From: Drosophila persimilis
Lineage: Eukaryota > Arthropoda > Insecta > Diptera > Drosophilidae
Length of the DNA stretch: 64,000 nucleotides
Reading direction: 5' to 3'
Assembly: GCF_003286085.1 (NCBI RefSeq)
Contig: NW_020825289.1
Span: 17,510,001-17,574,000, forward strand
The translations under genes and the position numbers were made by a program. This document shows, piece after piece, positions 1-13,200 of this stretch (the stretch's first letter is position 1; every line of letters starts with the position of its first letter). The notes under the pieces are model-generated. The model saw nothing but the letters and a program-made list of their open reading frames with translations. It ran no database searches and had not been told where the DNA came from.

Positions 1-3000
1 CGTTGCAGTTGCAGTTGCACCAACAAATGGGTAATTAATGGGCGCGAATCCCTGGCACTTGGCCAACAGCAGAGCACCAGGGCAGCAGATGACGCTAATG
101 AGATGGACAAAAATGGGCGCATACTCGTACTTGCCCAACCGCAAATCACTTTCTCAAGCGAATTACTTTACAGAGCATTGCACAACAACAACAAACACAG
201 CTCGGGCGAATTCCAAGACCAGAACCTGGAGTACTACCAGCGCCAATTCACCAATTCAGGGCGGACTTGGCGATACCAACCCCCGGAGAAGGCTTTGCCC
301 ACTAATCAATTTGCACAAAAACAAAAATAAACACGCACACAATGTCGTCGAAGTCGTCGTAGTCGTCATCATAATGCAATTTTCATTTCTTAATTTCCAT
401 ACAAATTCGATTTAAAATTCATAATAAAGTGCACAAATATCGACTCGATCCGGCATATAACTGTAGTACCTCCACCTCTTCATCTCCACCTCTGAGGACT
501 ATATATGTATGATTTCCAGAGTGCCACACAAAACGACCCATATGGTCAATTAGTATTGCTGCTCCGACTGCCAACCAACAATGAGGGCATCGAGTTCTTC
601 AAGGAGCTTACCGACACACTCACTCGCTGAAATACACACAGGGACATGCCTGTATAAAGACAGAGCACACACCCCAGCGCACACACACATTGTTTTCACT
701 TCAATTATTATCGATGAAGCCTGGCAATGCCACCAAAAATCGGTCTGCTATTCAACCCAAAACTTGAGTTCATTCAAGCGTAAAGTGTTGGAAGCTCTGA
801 GATTTTAAATACTTTTCTTAAATTCAGTCTCTGGAATATTTATTGTTTGTTTGGCATAAAATGATTCATTAGGATCTCATATTGCTCGAATTTGTATGTG
901 AACTCAGGTTCTGGATTAGAATATTCCCATTTCATACTGAGTGTCGCTTTGCCATTTTCTATTCAAACTACCCAATATTTCAGTCTCTGAGTATTATATA
1001 TGTGTATATATTGTACTAACTCGGTACATATTTATACTGTGAGTCAAAGTTCCCCGTTGGTGGTTCCAATTTCTCTTATAGCATCTTTTATAAGGCATTG
1101 TGGAACGAATACTTTTTTAGTTTTATCCCAATTAATCCGAATTGCAAAAGCAAATTGAACCGGGTAAAAATCTCCATCGAACAAGGCAATTTAATTTGAT
1201 TGATTTCAATTTTTGACATTCTCATTCCCTTCATAGGACCTCACAGGACCGGACCGTTCCCGTTCCCATTCCCATTCCTCTCCCACTTGACTGGCTGAAA
1301 ATATAAATCGCACGAATAATGAAAAGCGTCACATTTGATTGCATTTTTTGTGTGAAATTGGGCTGACAATGTGTGCGCTTTCGCTGACCAAATAAAAAGC
1401 CGAGGAAACTCAACCAACTGCGACACGCACACGCGGACAGAGGCAAAGGGCTGGGGCAGGCATTGTATGTGTGTATTGGGGGTGATTGCCATTTGTGTGC
1501 GAACAGGCTAAAGGGTGCAGTCAGGGTACAGGACCAGCACCAGAACCAGGACCAGCATCATCAAGGACAAGGACGAGCCTGTGTAAACGTGTTAGGGCAG
1601 AACCAAAAACACAATATAAAAAAATCCGCACTTTACGCAATTTATGTGCAAATTTTTCAATGACTTTAAAGCGATGCAGCCGAAGAGGGCTGCCTGACAC
1701 AGAGGGATGCCCAGTCATTATAATCGCTCGCTAATTGACTCTAATAGACTTGGTTCCATCAAATGCCCTGTTGGCTTACCCCGACTGGGGTTGTTCTGAC
1801 CTGCGAGTTCCCATTCGCCCCAGAAACCGCTGCTTTGGAAACGGTTTCGCTCTGGAACGCATTTACAGTACTATCCGTAATCTGAGTAAGTCTTGAGCGT
1901 CAACTCTGTGAGATCTGTGAATCCTTCGCTGGGGTCTGTGAATAGTTTAAGCAGCTTGCCGAAAACACTTGCGAATTTAATGGTGTTGGCATTATGTGCG
2001 AAAAGTACGAGTATCTATTAGGAAATTGCCCACAAATTAGCACAAATAATGCGTGTCTTTAGCAAATTTGAATAAGCTGTGCAGTTCCCTCCATTCCACT
2101 CCAGCCTGCTCTCATCTGCCGTCGAAATCCCACACTCGAACACAATCTCAAACGCTTATCCCCTCGACCTTTCACCTTTTCACATGTCCCGGGCCTAAGT
2201 CCGCTCACACGTGAGCCCAGGGCAATGATAATTATGCGCCTGATTTAACCCTATAGAAGGTACTATACGTATATGTACGTCTATACGTCTCTTTCTCCAC
2301 TCACACACAAATGACAGTTTCACACTGCCTTTGTCACGCTGTCCGCTTCGCTCTGTCCAGTGTCCGTTGTCCATTGTCCTTTCATTCTCGGTTATTTCTC
2401 TGTTATTTCAAGTGCCATGCACTTGAATTTTCGGCCGTGTCCTTGTCCTTGAAGTTGCTCATGCAGAAAGCGAGAAAAAATAAAGCAAAATCCCCGACAA
2501 AAAATGGCTCCACTCATGGAAATATGAGTTCATGGATATGGACAGGGTATTAAACAAAGAGCTGAATGGCAGAGCCTGGTCACGCCTTCAAATCCAAATC
2601 GTCATCAAAAAAGCCAAGGAAATGGCCGAGGAAATTCGCATTTATTATAATCATGGGGAAATGCGAAAAGTGCAAAGAAAATTGCTCTCAATTTCCCGCC
2701 AGGGGATAAAAACCGAAAATAATATTAATTTCCAGAGCGAGACGGAGCCATAGCGAAGGAAACAGAGACAGAGAGAGCAAAAGTGCTGCTCAAACTTTGC
2801 AATTTGCGGCGCGTTTCCGGCTTCCGTTCCGTTTAGCGTAAATGAGGCATCCTTCGTCAGACTTCTGTCTTCTGTACCGGAGCAGCAGGACAGAAATGGA
2901 AATGTAGATGGAGCAGTCAGTCACTCCTTGGTTGGTAAGGAGAGCTTCAATTGTCATCAATTTCGTTTGATGTGCTTTCCCTGTCACAGTCGCAACATTC

Positions 3001-3325
3001 GCAACGCGCACAACAATTTTATTTCCATTTTCCTTTTCACTTTTCTTCGGCACCGAAACGATTAGCTGCCACTTAGAGCAGTTAAGAGACCCATTGAGCT
3101 TATTAAATCAGGCGTAATAATTGGCACACACAATGAACAGAAAGAGAAGGCACACAATGGCCAGAAAGAGATGACAGTCACCAAATCAAAGTATCGAAAA
3201 TCGAAATCGAATCCTAGGCAGGGCTTGACAGATCACATTTCCACATTAAGGGCCATAACAAAACATTCATTCGAAAATAGTACACAAAATTCAACAACAA
3301 CAAAAATAGCCCCAATTTTCTGAGA
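1..3325. other. Non-coding stretch left of the 63-aa gene
   Basis: No open frame here has coding character, splice partners or a recognisable domain. The longest chance frames are cysteine-poor or low-complexity. The stretch holds AT-rich DNA with short CA/CACA runs near 670-690 and oligo-purine tracts near 2760-2780. In D. melanogaster hbn lies in a cluster with Rx and otp, so intergenic or regulatory DNA is the likely identity, but nothing in the sequence proves a function. Confidence 0.5.
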
Positions 3326-3576
3326 ATGCCTAACGTTGTGGATGAGAATGGCCAACCCCTAGCAACAATTGTGGAAATAGCCGACGAATTGGGTAAGTCC
3401 TTCTATAAAGATAATTCCCCTTTCCCATTCCCTATATCTCGTGGTTTTCAGAGCGAACTCATCTGACACGCTCACAACAAGTGCTGCAGAGCCTGGAGCA
3501 CATTCGAGAGCCGGAGGACGAGATGGGGCAGACCGAACGGAGGAGCTTGAGCCGTAGATACGATTCAGGGGTATAG
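3326..3576 (+). CDS. Small spliced gene, 63-aa protein of unknown function
   Basis: There are two coding exons, 3326-3392 and 3452-3576, separated by a 59-bp intron (3393-3451) with a consensus donor (GTAAGT) and a pyrimidine-rich TTTTCAG acceptor. The joined frame is 192 nt, giving 63 aa and a TAG stop, and neither exon is interrupted. The protein begins MPNVVDENGQPLATIVEIAD and ends in a charged helix-prone tail rich in Glu and Arg. No signal peptide, membrane segment or known domain is visible, so a cytosolic or nuclear microprotein is inferred. An AATAAA lies at 3847-3852, about 270 bp downstream. The exact phase match, strong splice sites and typical intron length argue that it is real. 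I do not recognise the family. Confidence 0.55.
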
Positions 3577-6500
3577 AAGAGCGCCCGCTCCTTGGGCCAC
3601 ATACGTCACAGCACAACTAACCTGCCCATAACCAGCGACACCTGCCAAGGTGTTTGGCTGACAATTAAGGGGACAACTTTCCACATTCCCATCCACAATG
3701 CTCGAGCAAAGCAAACAAAGCAATCGACCAGAGCCACACGCGAACTGAACTGAAGAACTGAAAGGTTCGGGGTCGGGTCTAAAAACACAAACAAATTGTG
3801 ACAAAGTTGCGGAAATTTAATTAAAATCAAATACTCGTACAACTAAAATAAACTATGTCCCAAGGAAAAGGGGTAGAAAATCCTCAGTCAGGTGTGACCC
3901 GGTAGTTTCCAGCACGGAATTCGAGCCCTGAACCTCACTGCGGACTGCCGCTAGTTTTCCGCGTCGTTTAATAAACAAAATGCAAACAAAGTTTAACAGC
4001 AATGACACACATGGATTTCTCGTCCCTCCCCCGCGCGGTCTGTTGCCATTGGCCTTTTTATTAATGTAATTTATGAGCCTGTGGTTGTGTAGAGGGTGTC
4101 GGCAAGGTGGAAATGCAAATAGACCCCGAGCCCAACCCGGCAGCTGCTTAATTTCACAGCGCATACATTTGATTAACTTAATTTAATAGTATTTCTTTTT
4201 TCGCCGTTGTTTTCACTCCGAGCTCGTTTGATATATTTGTTTGTTTCCTTAATTTATTATTATAGTTAGGGCCATGAGCACGGTTAACAGCCTGAAATGC
4301 GATTATATAGCTATCGATCATTTTCCTGACTACGTATATACTGTTGACTCTAAGCTGTGTGATGAACAGAGCTTGAGCAAGTGCCTATCACCGAACTAAA
4401 ATCGGAAATTGAATTGATCTATGGTCATGATCAAATCAAATTTGATATCAGATGGATGACAGATTTGAAACAGTACCACCTGTTTTTCGAGCTGTCTAAT
4501 CTGAGATTGACTTATGGACTTTTCTAAGAAATCTAATACCAATCGGAAAGAAACTAGCTTACTTGTATACATATGTATATTTGCAATGTGCAAAGTACTT
4601 ATGTATCTCGTTGCAAAATGGAGAATGCTGTCCATATACTCGCTTGAAAATACATTCGTATATAAAAGAAAAGTGTCACAACATTCAGCCCGACCAGACC
4701 ATTGGCTAATGAGAACACAATTGGCTGTCCAGGAGCAGCTGCTTGAGCGCGCTACCTGAACTGGCCAAGGGCCAAGGGCCAAGCATCAAGCAAATCAGGC
4801 ATGAAACCATTATGGCTAAAATCGGTAAACAAAAACCACGGGGCCACTGCTCTTTCTTTAATCACAGCCCGGAGGGGACATCTACTGAGAGTGGGATCAG
4901 CTGTTTGGCCAACGATCAGCGAGCGATAAATAAGGCACGGCTTAGCCTCATTGAAGTCAGCAGGCAGGCACGCAGGCAGGCAGGCAGGACATAAATGGAA
5001 ACGAAAGCAAAGGAAAGGACATTTCTTCGCCTCACCTTCAGCGATCTCTTGAGGAGTCTTAGCTGGAGGGGATTGGGTGTCGGCTCGCTTTGAAATGCTT
5101 AGCAGGAGCTGGATCGGCAATCGACACAAAAGTATCGTGTTTCCCGGTTGTCGCCAACATACTTACGATAGATATCCTGTCGGAAATGTTTTCGTTTGCG
5201 ATTGCATGTTGCGGTATGTTGGCAATTTATTTTTAGACGATCAGCAATCAGGGATCAGGGGCACCCGATACTCAGTCTCTCAGAGTGATTCCTCTCAAGT
5301 GGTCACAAATTACAGCAATTACTGAGCCGCCTCGCTGCCCTTTCTCTCTTTCTGTTGTTGCTGCCACAAAATGGCGCTCATTAGGGGCACGGCACTGCTC
5401 AGGCATCCATTCAATGCCACCCACAAAAGCCAGACAATCTGCGTAATTATTCCTCTGGCAACTTCTGATGAAATGAATTAAATGCGAAATAATTTTTTAA
5501 GTACTACTAACGAACGCAGCGCTTCCAATTGCCAGTAGCCAAATGAAATGAACACGAAAATGCGACTGTCAACAGTGCCGTGTCTGGATGCAGGACAAGG
5601 ACCCAGGCAGAGGGCCCTCTGCCAGCAGAAGTATTTTCTGAGCGTCTGTTGAGCGGATTTAACTTGTTTAATTACCGCTGTATTCAGCAACGCGCAAGTT
5701 CATCAACTGCCGCTCATTACGGCCACCGCGTTCACGGTTCTTTTGAGACTTCGAAAATGTTGCCAGTTTTTCGAGAGCTGCGCACCCGCACGCCGAACCT
5801 CCTGCGGTCCACTCGGTCTCTTGTTTTGCGTAACTGTTACCATTTTAATGCGCTCGAGTGTCGAGGACGAAATTGATTTTCGTTACCCATTGTGTTGGAC
5901 GTTCTGGAGAGTATTTTGCTCATCAAAATCGAGCTCAATTTATATACCAATGGACACGACATGTCCCGATAGGACAGGACAAGGTGAAATTCCACTGAGC
6001 CGAGTACAAATACTGCGACGAAAAGGGAGAAATACGAAGAGGCACTCGTCTCTCAATTTCGTAGAGCCACAAATACGAAACTCAAAAGGCCACTTGATAA
6101 ATTTCATATATTTATAGCCCGCAGAGTGACGCGCTGCATTTGCACACTGAATGAAATTCCATGAGCACACAGCCACACCCGGACACACAAGGACATTTTG
6201 GCCCGAATCGTGGATGGGCGGCTTACCCCTTACCCATCTCCCGGCGTTGGGCCCCAACCAACCCTCTCCTCCTTGGCCAAACACTTGCACAAATAAAAGA
6301 TCTACTTCAACTTATTGAATTTTCGTTGATAGAAACAAGATGAAATGCGAACGGAACAAGTCGCAAGATGGAATGCTCTATCGAATCACATTCTGAGAAG
6401 GATGAATATAAATGAACTACGAAAATGAGGTATCTAAAAGCCAAAATAGACAATTTTAAAGCTCAGATATTCTGAATAAAACTGTCTGAAACCGTTGCCA

Positions 6501-8074
6501 TAGCGATTTCTTATGTGTCATACTCTCCATAACTAAAAAGAGTATAAAGCCGTGCAGGTCCTTCCACTCGCCGGATGTCTTCTCCTACCTTCCACACAAA
6601 GGACAGCCACAAAAGGCAATTGCATATGAGTTTTATGAAAGCTTCTTTTGACAGTGCTGATGCTGACTCTGCCTCCGCCTCCGCCGCCGCCTCTGAGGCA
6701 AGGTTGAGTCGCTGTCGGCGACTTCCCGGCCCAGTCCTTTGGCTGTGACAAATCCGTTAAGTCGCGCAATTCGTTCATTATTATGGTGTGTTTGTATTTG
6801 TGCAGGGAATTTAGCTCTGACCTCGCACAGGACTCTGATCGGGCAGGACACGGCGAAGCGAATGGTAAGTGTAATCAAATTCCAACCCAAATCCCGGCCT
6901 TTCAGACAGAGCAGCCTGAGCAGGAACTTGACGGCGTTTTATTATTAAATTTGAGGCCATTGCACACACAATGCGACATCCTGCCGCGAGCCCAGAGCCC
7001 TGTGCGAAATTATTAAAAAGTAATTATGGCACAAATTACGAGATATCAATATAGCATTTAGCTCTGCAGGCGGCCCACTACAAAAGGACTCTCCCTCTTA
7101 ATCTCGATCTAGCCCTATATCTCTGTCTCTCTCCCTCTTCCACCACCACTTGAGTTCGGTGCAAATCCTTTGGCTCACACATCCTTTAGAATTGCATTCT
7201 GCCGACATTTCCTCCACTGCTGTCTGCCGCCGTGTCCGGACACAATACGAGATGCCTTCTCTCCCATTGTGCTTCCTCTGGACGACTTCTTCGCCGTCTC
7301 TTCACATGTTGTGCAACATTTCCTCTTCCCCCTGCCTGGGCCTCTTAATATTGGGCATAATATCGAGATTATTATACGACTTGAACTCCTCTCGCCCAGC
7401 CATTCAAAAGACCCTGCCGGGGGTTGGTCTCTGATGAAGATCATTTTCATTTGACTCGATCAATGGTAAGGTCGCGTCAATTGTAGCCAACATTTGGCAA
7501 TTTATAGTGAGATCCCGTAGGGTCATAATCCCTGCTTAAGGTAGAAACATTTTGCAGATTATTTTTTAGTGGAGCAGAAATGAAAAAGTGTCTTAGGTTA
7601 ACGGAAATATACAAAGAGATTAACTTTGTCTATGGTTATTTTCCAGAAGTAAACTGCCAGCAGATATGGTTGATTGGTGACTACCAAGTCAGTGGTAGTC
7701 AGTTGTTGATTGGAACCGTACAAAAATGTTTTCGTAAACTTATTTGAAAGTAATATAATTACTGTGAGATCCTGACAAACCTGAAGAGGTTTAGAGTCGT
7801 ATATGCATATATCTCCTTATAAACAGCAGAGCCTGGCCATTTTGCTTTAGCTTCTGCTGGTCCGATCTATACGAATCCAATATGACTACAGCTTTCATAA
7901 GGACTACTTTAAGATAAAAAGACACACACAAGAGTATTTGCAATCGTGTGCTTCTTGCAAACGATTCTTGTCCCTCGCGATAGTACTTACCTTTGCATTT
8001 GTCTCTTTGCGAAACCTTCCTTCGAACAATACAAATTTACCCATAAAAATTCACCATGATTTGTTTTCACTTTG
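3577..8074. other. Non-coding stretch between the 63-aa gene and the hbn 3' end
   Basis: I see no gene in this stretch. It contains a GCAG tetranucleotide run near 4961-4988 and several chance frames without coding character. AT-rich and moderately GC-rich blocks alternate, as is usual for Drosophila intergenic regulatory DNA. No transposon termini or tRNA-like folds were recognised by eye. Confidence 0.4.
3847..3852 (+). terminator. Candidate polyadenylation signal for the 63-aa gene
   Basis: An AATAAA hexamer on the plus strand lies 270 bp after the TAG at 3574-3576. No earlier consensus hexamer was seen between them. Use is inferred. Confidence 0.35.
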
Positions 8075-8080
8075 TTTATT
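8075..8080 (-). terminator. Candidate polyadenylation signal of hbn
   Basis: TTTATT on the plus strand reads AATAAA on the minus strand, about 280 nt after the hbn stop codon (8357-8359). It is the first consensus hexamer I find downstream of the stop. Confidence 0.4.
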
Positions 8081-8356
8081 TTTGTTTTCCTCAGATAAAT
8101 TTCTTGATTTCGGCTTTATGGCTAATTGCATGACACTTGCTGGGGCTAATAATAATTTTAGATCTCTTACAGATAAACAATATGTGTGTACATGTTAGGA
8201 CTAAGTTCATTTTGGCAATAGGCTACGCTCTTAGATATCTTACAATGCGGTATATCCGTCCCCTCCCAATGCATGTGTTTATATGTGATGTGTATGTACA
8301 TGGCGATCGCTTTTCCGCATCCTTCTGTTTCCGTATGGCTAAATATCACCGCGAAG

Positions 8357-10246
8357 TTAGTCCTCGCCTTTGGTCACCACAGACACGGGGGTCGAGGAGT
8401 TGCTGCTCGCTCCACCTGCACTGCAGGGCGACTGGGCTGCCGTCGAAGTGAGCATCAGGCCACCCGAGATAAGGGTGGTGCCTCCACCCGAGGGTGGCGT
8501 GGCGTGGGGATGAGGCACGAGCGGTTTGGGACTCTCCCGCGGACTGCTGTTGCTGCACGGCGGACTCACCTGGGCAGTGGACAGGCCCGCGTGCATCGAT
8601 AGGTTCTGGGGGTAGCCGGCAGCTGCCGCAGCCGCTGCTGCCGATCCGCTGGCCGCCGCTGCTGCTGCAGCCGCGGCTCCGGCTCCAAAGATGCCGTTCA
8701 GATTGCTCAGACCCATGTACTGGGAGAGCAGAGTGTGGAAATTGGGCAGCTTGTAGTGGGGCGCCATCAGATGCTGGGGCAGGAGGCCGGCGGCCGGATT
8801 GAAGTGCTGGTGCAGGGCAAAGTGCGGGGGCCAGAATTCGGCGGGCAGCCCGGCCGGATGCCCGGGCAGGCCGTGCGGCGGCATGGGAATGCCCAGCGGA
8901 AACTCTGGCAGACCTGGAATGAGAGCATAGGCGAGTTCGTTAGTCGAGGGCTGGTGACAGTATGACAGGGCGGCAGTGCGCCGGAGCTGGGAGTGGGAGT
9001 ACGACATAATTGCTAATTATGTTGCACACGTAATTCGGTAATTTGCGGACAAATCAAATGCGTAACGGGAGGACTTACCTTGCTCGGGCAGGAGGTATCC
9101 GGCCTTATCCTGATTCATAAACTTCTCACGTTTGCGCCATTTGGCCCGACGGTTCTGGAACCACACCTGCAAGTGCACGGAAAGAACAAAGTTTAGAGTT
9201 GGAGCTGAGTGTATGCAAATGTAAGCTACCCCGTAGACCTGCGAGTATATTGAGTTTATGCTGTGAGAGTGACTAATACCAAATATGTTACAATTGTGAG
9301 TGTCTAGGTTCTAGGTAGATTCTCCCAACAGCAGTATGGATTCCAATATTTCAAGGAATCTCAAATAGATGCAAGAAGCCGAAGATCGAAGAATAACCCG
9401 ATATTAAACCTTTCGTTTAGCTTCTATTGCCTTTAGTGCTCCGTTAAGGATAAACAATACCACAAAGTCGATTTCTGACTACTTTAAATTGACTTGCAAC
9501 TTGTCGAACGTCTTGTGATTGCTTTGACTTTGACCAAAGCTGAACAATTTGGCAATCTATCAATCTGGAAGTTCGAAAAGTTCACGCCACATAGTCCTTC
9601 GATTGGGATCCATCCACTTCACACTCCTCCCACAAATGTCTGAGCCAGAAGGAGGAAGGTGAAGCGGAGAGTTGTGAGTGGGCTGGAGAGATGCCAAATA
9701 CAATGGCATCCAATCGGAAGTGTTGTACTCTGATTTGCAACGCTCCCACCCTGTCTCTCTCTCTCTCTCAGCCTCATTCTCTTTCTGGAATGCTGCAAAG
9801 GGTGTCTTATGCAATTTTGGCACTTGCTTGGGGTTGACCACCCTGCAACACCATCCCCCCACCACCGCAATGGGCGTTGGCTGCACACACATTTCCGCTT
9901 TGGGGGCACACATTTTCAATCCGAGCCGATGGGAAAATTAATTGTTTGTAAATTGAAATCACTCGACAACTGACTGTACCCGGGGCAGGATTGAGACAAA
10001 AGAGGAGTCGCTGCAATTATAGACACCCTGTACTTAGGCCAGCCCCAGGATCCAGTCTGCTGCTCCTGCTCCTGCTCCTTGTCCTGCCAGCATTTGCAAC
10101 AATGTGTGCAGTTGAGCGAGTAGTAAATTAGCAACGATTTCCTTGCTATAATTGCTGCCAATTATTGTCCTGTGTCCTGTCCCGGGTCCTGTGTGTCTGC
10201 TGGGAAATGCCAACGCCAACCCACATCCACCCGCAACGGTCTCCCG

Positions 10247-10282
<36 letters not shown>

Positions 10283-13200
10283 ATTTTGTGGGCTTTTTAA
10301 TTGTCAGTTGGCTGCAATTATGATGCGGACCAACTTAAACCACTGTGCGAGAGCAGCGAGTCGGCAGAAGTTGAATTGCGGATATCCGTTCAGCATTTAT
10401 CGCACATGTGCGATCATCAAACTGTCACAGAAAGCCCCCAACCCATACCCATAACAGCTGTGCAGTGTACACCGTAAGGATCCAAACAGTTGTTAAAGTT
10501 TGGAGTACACCTTAGTCCTGCTGGAAAATTTTTGAATACATTTCTGAAAGCTTTGCCATACAAATTCGACTGACCCCAGGAGTTAGAAAGCTGCTTACTC
10601 CTTTTTTTTCTGGGATGCCGCTCAGCACGGATGCAAATCCTGAAATAATTGCCCACTCATCAACCCCAGAACAAACGGGGATTAAGCTACAGATACTTTT
10701 GTATCTATCACGTAGAAAACCAAACAGAAACCCGGTAAAAAAAAAGAAACGCTGCAAGCTGCCAGCTCTAAATCTGCTTCTACTCGTATGTATTGAAGGA
10801 CCCCAAAAAACGCTCTTCGCATATAGGAATCAATGACCAATTACAGTTAATCTGCTAACAGATATGTGAGGGCTCGCCAGCAGTAACATCGCATCGCGAT
10901 GAGGATGTCGATGCGGATGAGGATGACGACCGTGAAACGGACAATTTGTATGCAGAGTCCGTAATCCCTCTGTGAGCCAGCGCGAGAGTGCTTAGGTCAA
11001 GTTGTTTTACATTCTCTTGAAATCTTTTTTGTGCGATTGCGATACTTTTTTCCCCCGTCAACAACAGCGGCAAAATCGGGCAAATCGCTCAATCAAAACT
11101 GAAGTGTTTGAAAGCATTCTCAACCGAAATCAAATTGTACGAGTATGTGAGAGAGAGGCATGCGAAAGGACACCCTAATTACATGTGTAGTCATCTGTGT
11201 GTATGGTTGCCGCGTGTCCTGCAGCAGCATCAGAGAGGGAGACAGACAGGGAGACGGGACCCAGAGCCACTTTAATTGTTTACCCAAAAGTAGAGTTAAT
11301 AAAAATACCAACACCATGTGAGCGCGACCAATTTAATCATTTGGAAAATCACAATATCTAATGTCCCTGGGACAAAGACAACCCCTAAAAAGGACGCGGC
11401 GACAACCCTCCGACTAGATCTAAGCGTGTTTGTGTACAAAGTGGGGTTTAAGTGTTTCAAAGACCATTTACAAATTGGGCTCGACCGATTGTTCGACGGG
11501 CTTAGCGACCTCTCCGCGTTCCCAGACGTTCCAAAGCTATCGCTTTGCAATCGTTTTGTTGACGTTTTGTTGGCGTTCTGCTGCCTGAAGTATATCAGCG
11601 AAGTTTGATGAATTACGAGTTAAAGCTTGTCAGCTAATTAAAATTTTTACTGATTCTATGGGCATTCGACTACGGTTAGCCGGTGAATTTCCATGGGTGG
11701 GGGTGTTTAGCTTAATTCGAAAATAATTACGACAGCAGAGTTCGTATTTCAATTACCTGCACGCGCGCCTCGCTCAAATCCAGGCGCATGGCCAGATCCT
11801 CCCTTGTGAACACGTCCGGGTACTGGGTCTTCTCAAAGGCCCGCTCCAATTGATGCAATTGAAAGGTCGTAAATGTTGTGCGAGATCTGCGAAATCAAAG
11901 TCGGCACATTAGCGGGGTAAATGGATGGATAGATAGATAGATGGAAGGAGCGAAGGATTCTACTTTTGTTTTCATGTTTTTTAATAGCCAAACAATGGCC
12001 AAAAACGATTGGATCTGCTAAGCGGATTGCCCCATACTCTGCGGCAACTCTATCGAGGACTCACCTACGGACTTTGCGCGGCCTCTCCATGTCGCTCAGA
12101 TCATGGCCGTTGTTGAGGCTCGATGAGAGCTCGTCATCGTTGTCCACGTCCAGACCGCTCTCCGTGTTCGTTGGTGAATCCTCGCGCTTGGCCTGGGCTG
12201 GCTGCTGGTGCTGCTGCTGCTGCTGATGCTGTTGCTGGTGCTGCTGTTCCTGCAACATGTGGCTGTTGTTGTGGTGCAAGTGATGGATGTGATGGGCATG
12301 GCCATGATGGGGATGCGAAATCAACACATCGCTGGGTGTATCTGAAAGGGCAGAGAATGGAAAAAGTTAAACAATTTCGAATTGAACTCGAGTGCCGCCT
12401 CGAACAAAAAAGTTTTGCGTTTGACTTTGAAAAATGAAAGCTGCGCCAGCTGCGGCCCAGAACACTTTCGAAATTCATTCAATTGTAACTGAAGTAGTTA
12501 TATCCGGGACTTTTAACCCCCAGAGCCAGGTCAGAGCAGTCCACAGAGCCGCTTCAAAAAAGCAAAACCTTTCCACTTGCGAGAGCCTCAAGAGCTCGAA
12601 AGCTACGCGAATTGATTTGGCAATCAATAACAAATAAATAAATACGGTTTGGCTTTACCCCGATTCCCGATTCCCGACTCGGATATGAGTCTGGTGTGAG
12701 TATCCTTTCACACGCCCGAGGCCGAAATCGGGTAAAAGTTTTTCAAAAAGATTTCCCTCAGAGCGAACGAGTAACGTGTAATCAAACTTTAATGAACCTC
12801 AAATTAATCATATTCACAATAGCGCAAGGACACGTCGCCGCTCAGCAGGATACCCTGTCGTCCTTATCGTATTTCGTAACATTTATGCAGACAGAACCGG
12901 AGACCAAGCCCGCGCCAGAGCCTGTTGTGGCGAAAAGGTAATTTCCAGCGAGCATCAAATTACGCGACAGCAATCGAGGCTCACAGGATGCAGTATCCTG
13001 CGGTGCGCACGTTGCTCGTTGTCGCCAAATTGTAGCCGTTCCTGGTCCCTGCTCCCTTGTTCCTTGTCCATGATTCTGTTCCTGCTTCGGTTCCTGTCCC
13101 CATCCCATCCACCCAAAGCGCTTCAATCTAATTATGGGTCTAATGACGCAATTGGTTTTCTCTCCCAGTCTCTGCCTCGTTGTCCATGATACATGTGGCG

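Noticed and set aside
2532-2753. A 73-codon plus-strand frame with a charged helical composition
   Set aside because: It has no splice partners, promoter or recognisable domain, and AT-rich purine tracts easily give such frames. Kept out as unsupported.
8914-9007. Upstream extension of the last hbn exon (frame starting MSYSHSQL)
   Set aside because: An acceptor (ATTCCAG) at 8914-8915 splits it from the homeobox exon in phase, so the extension is intron.
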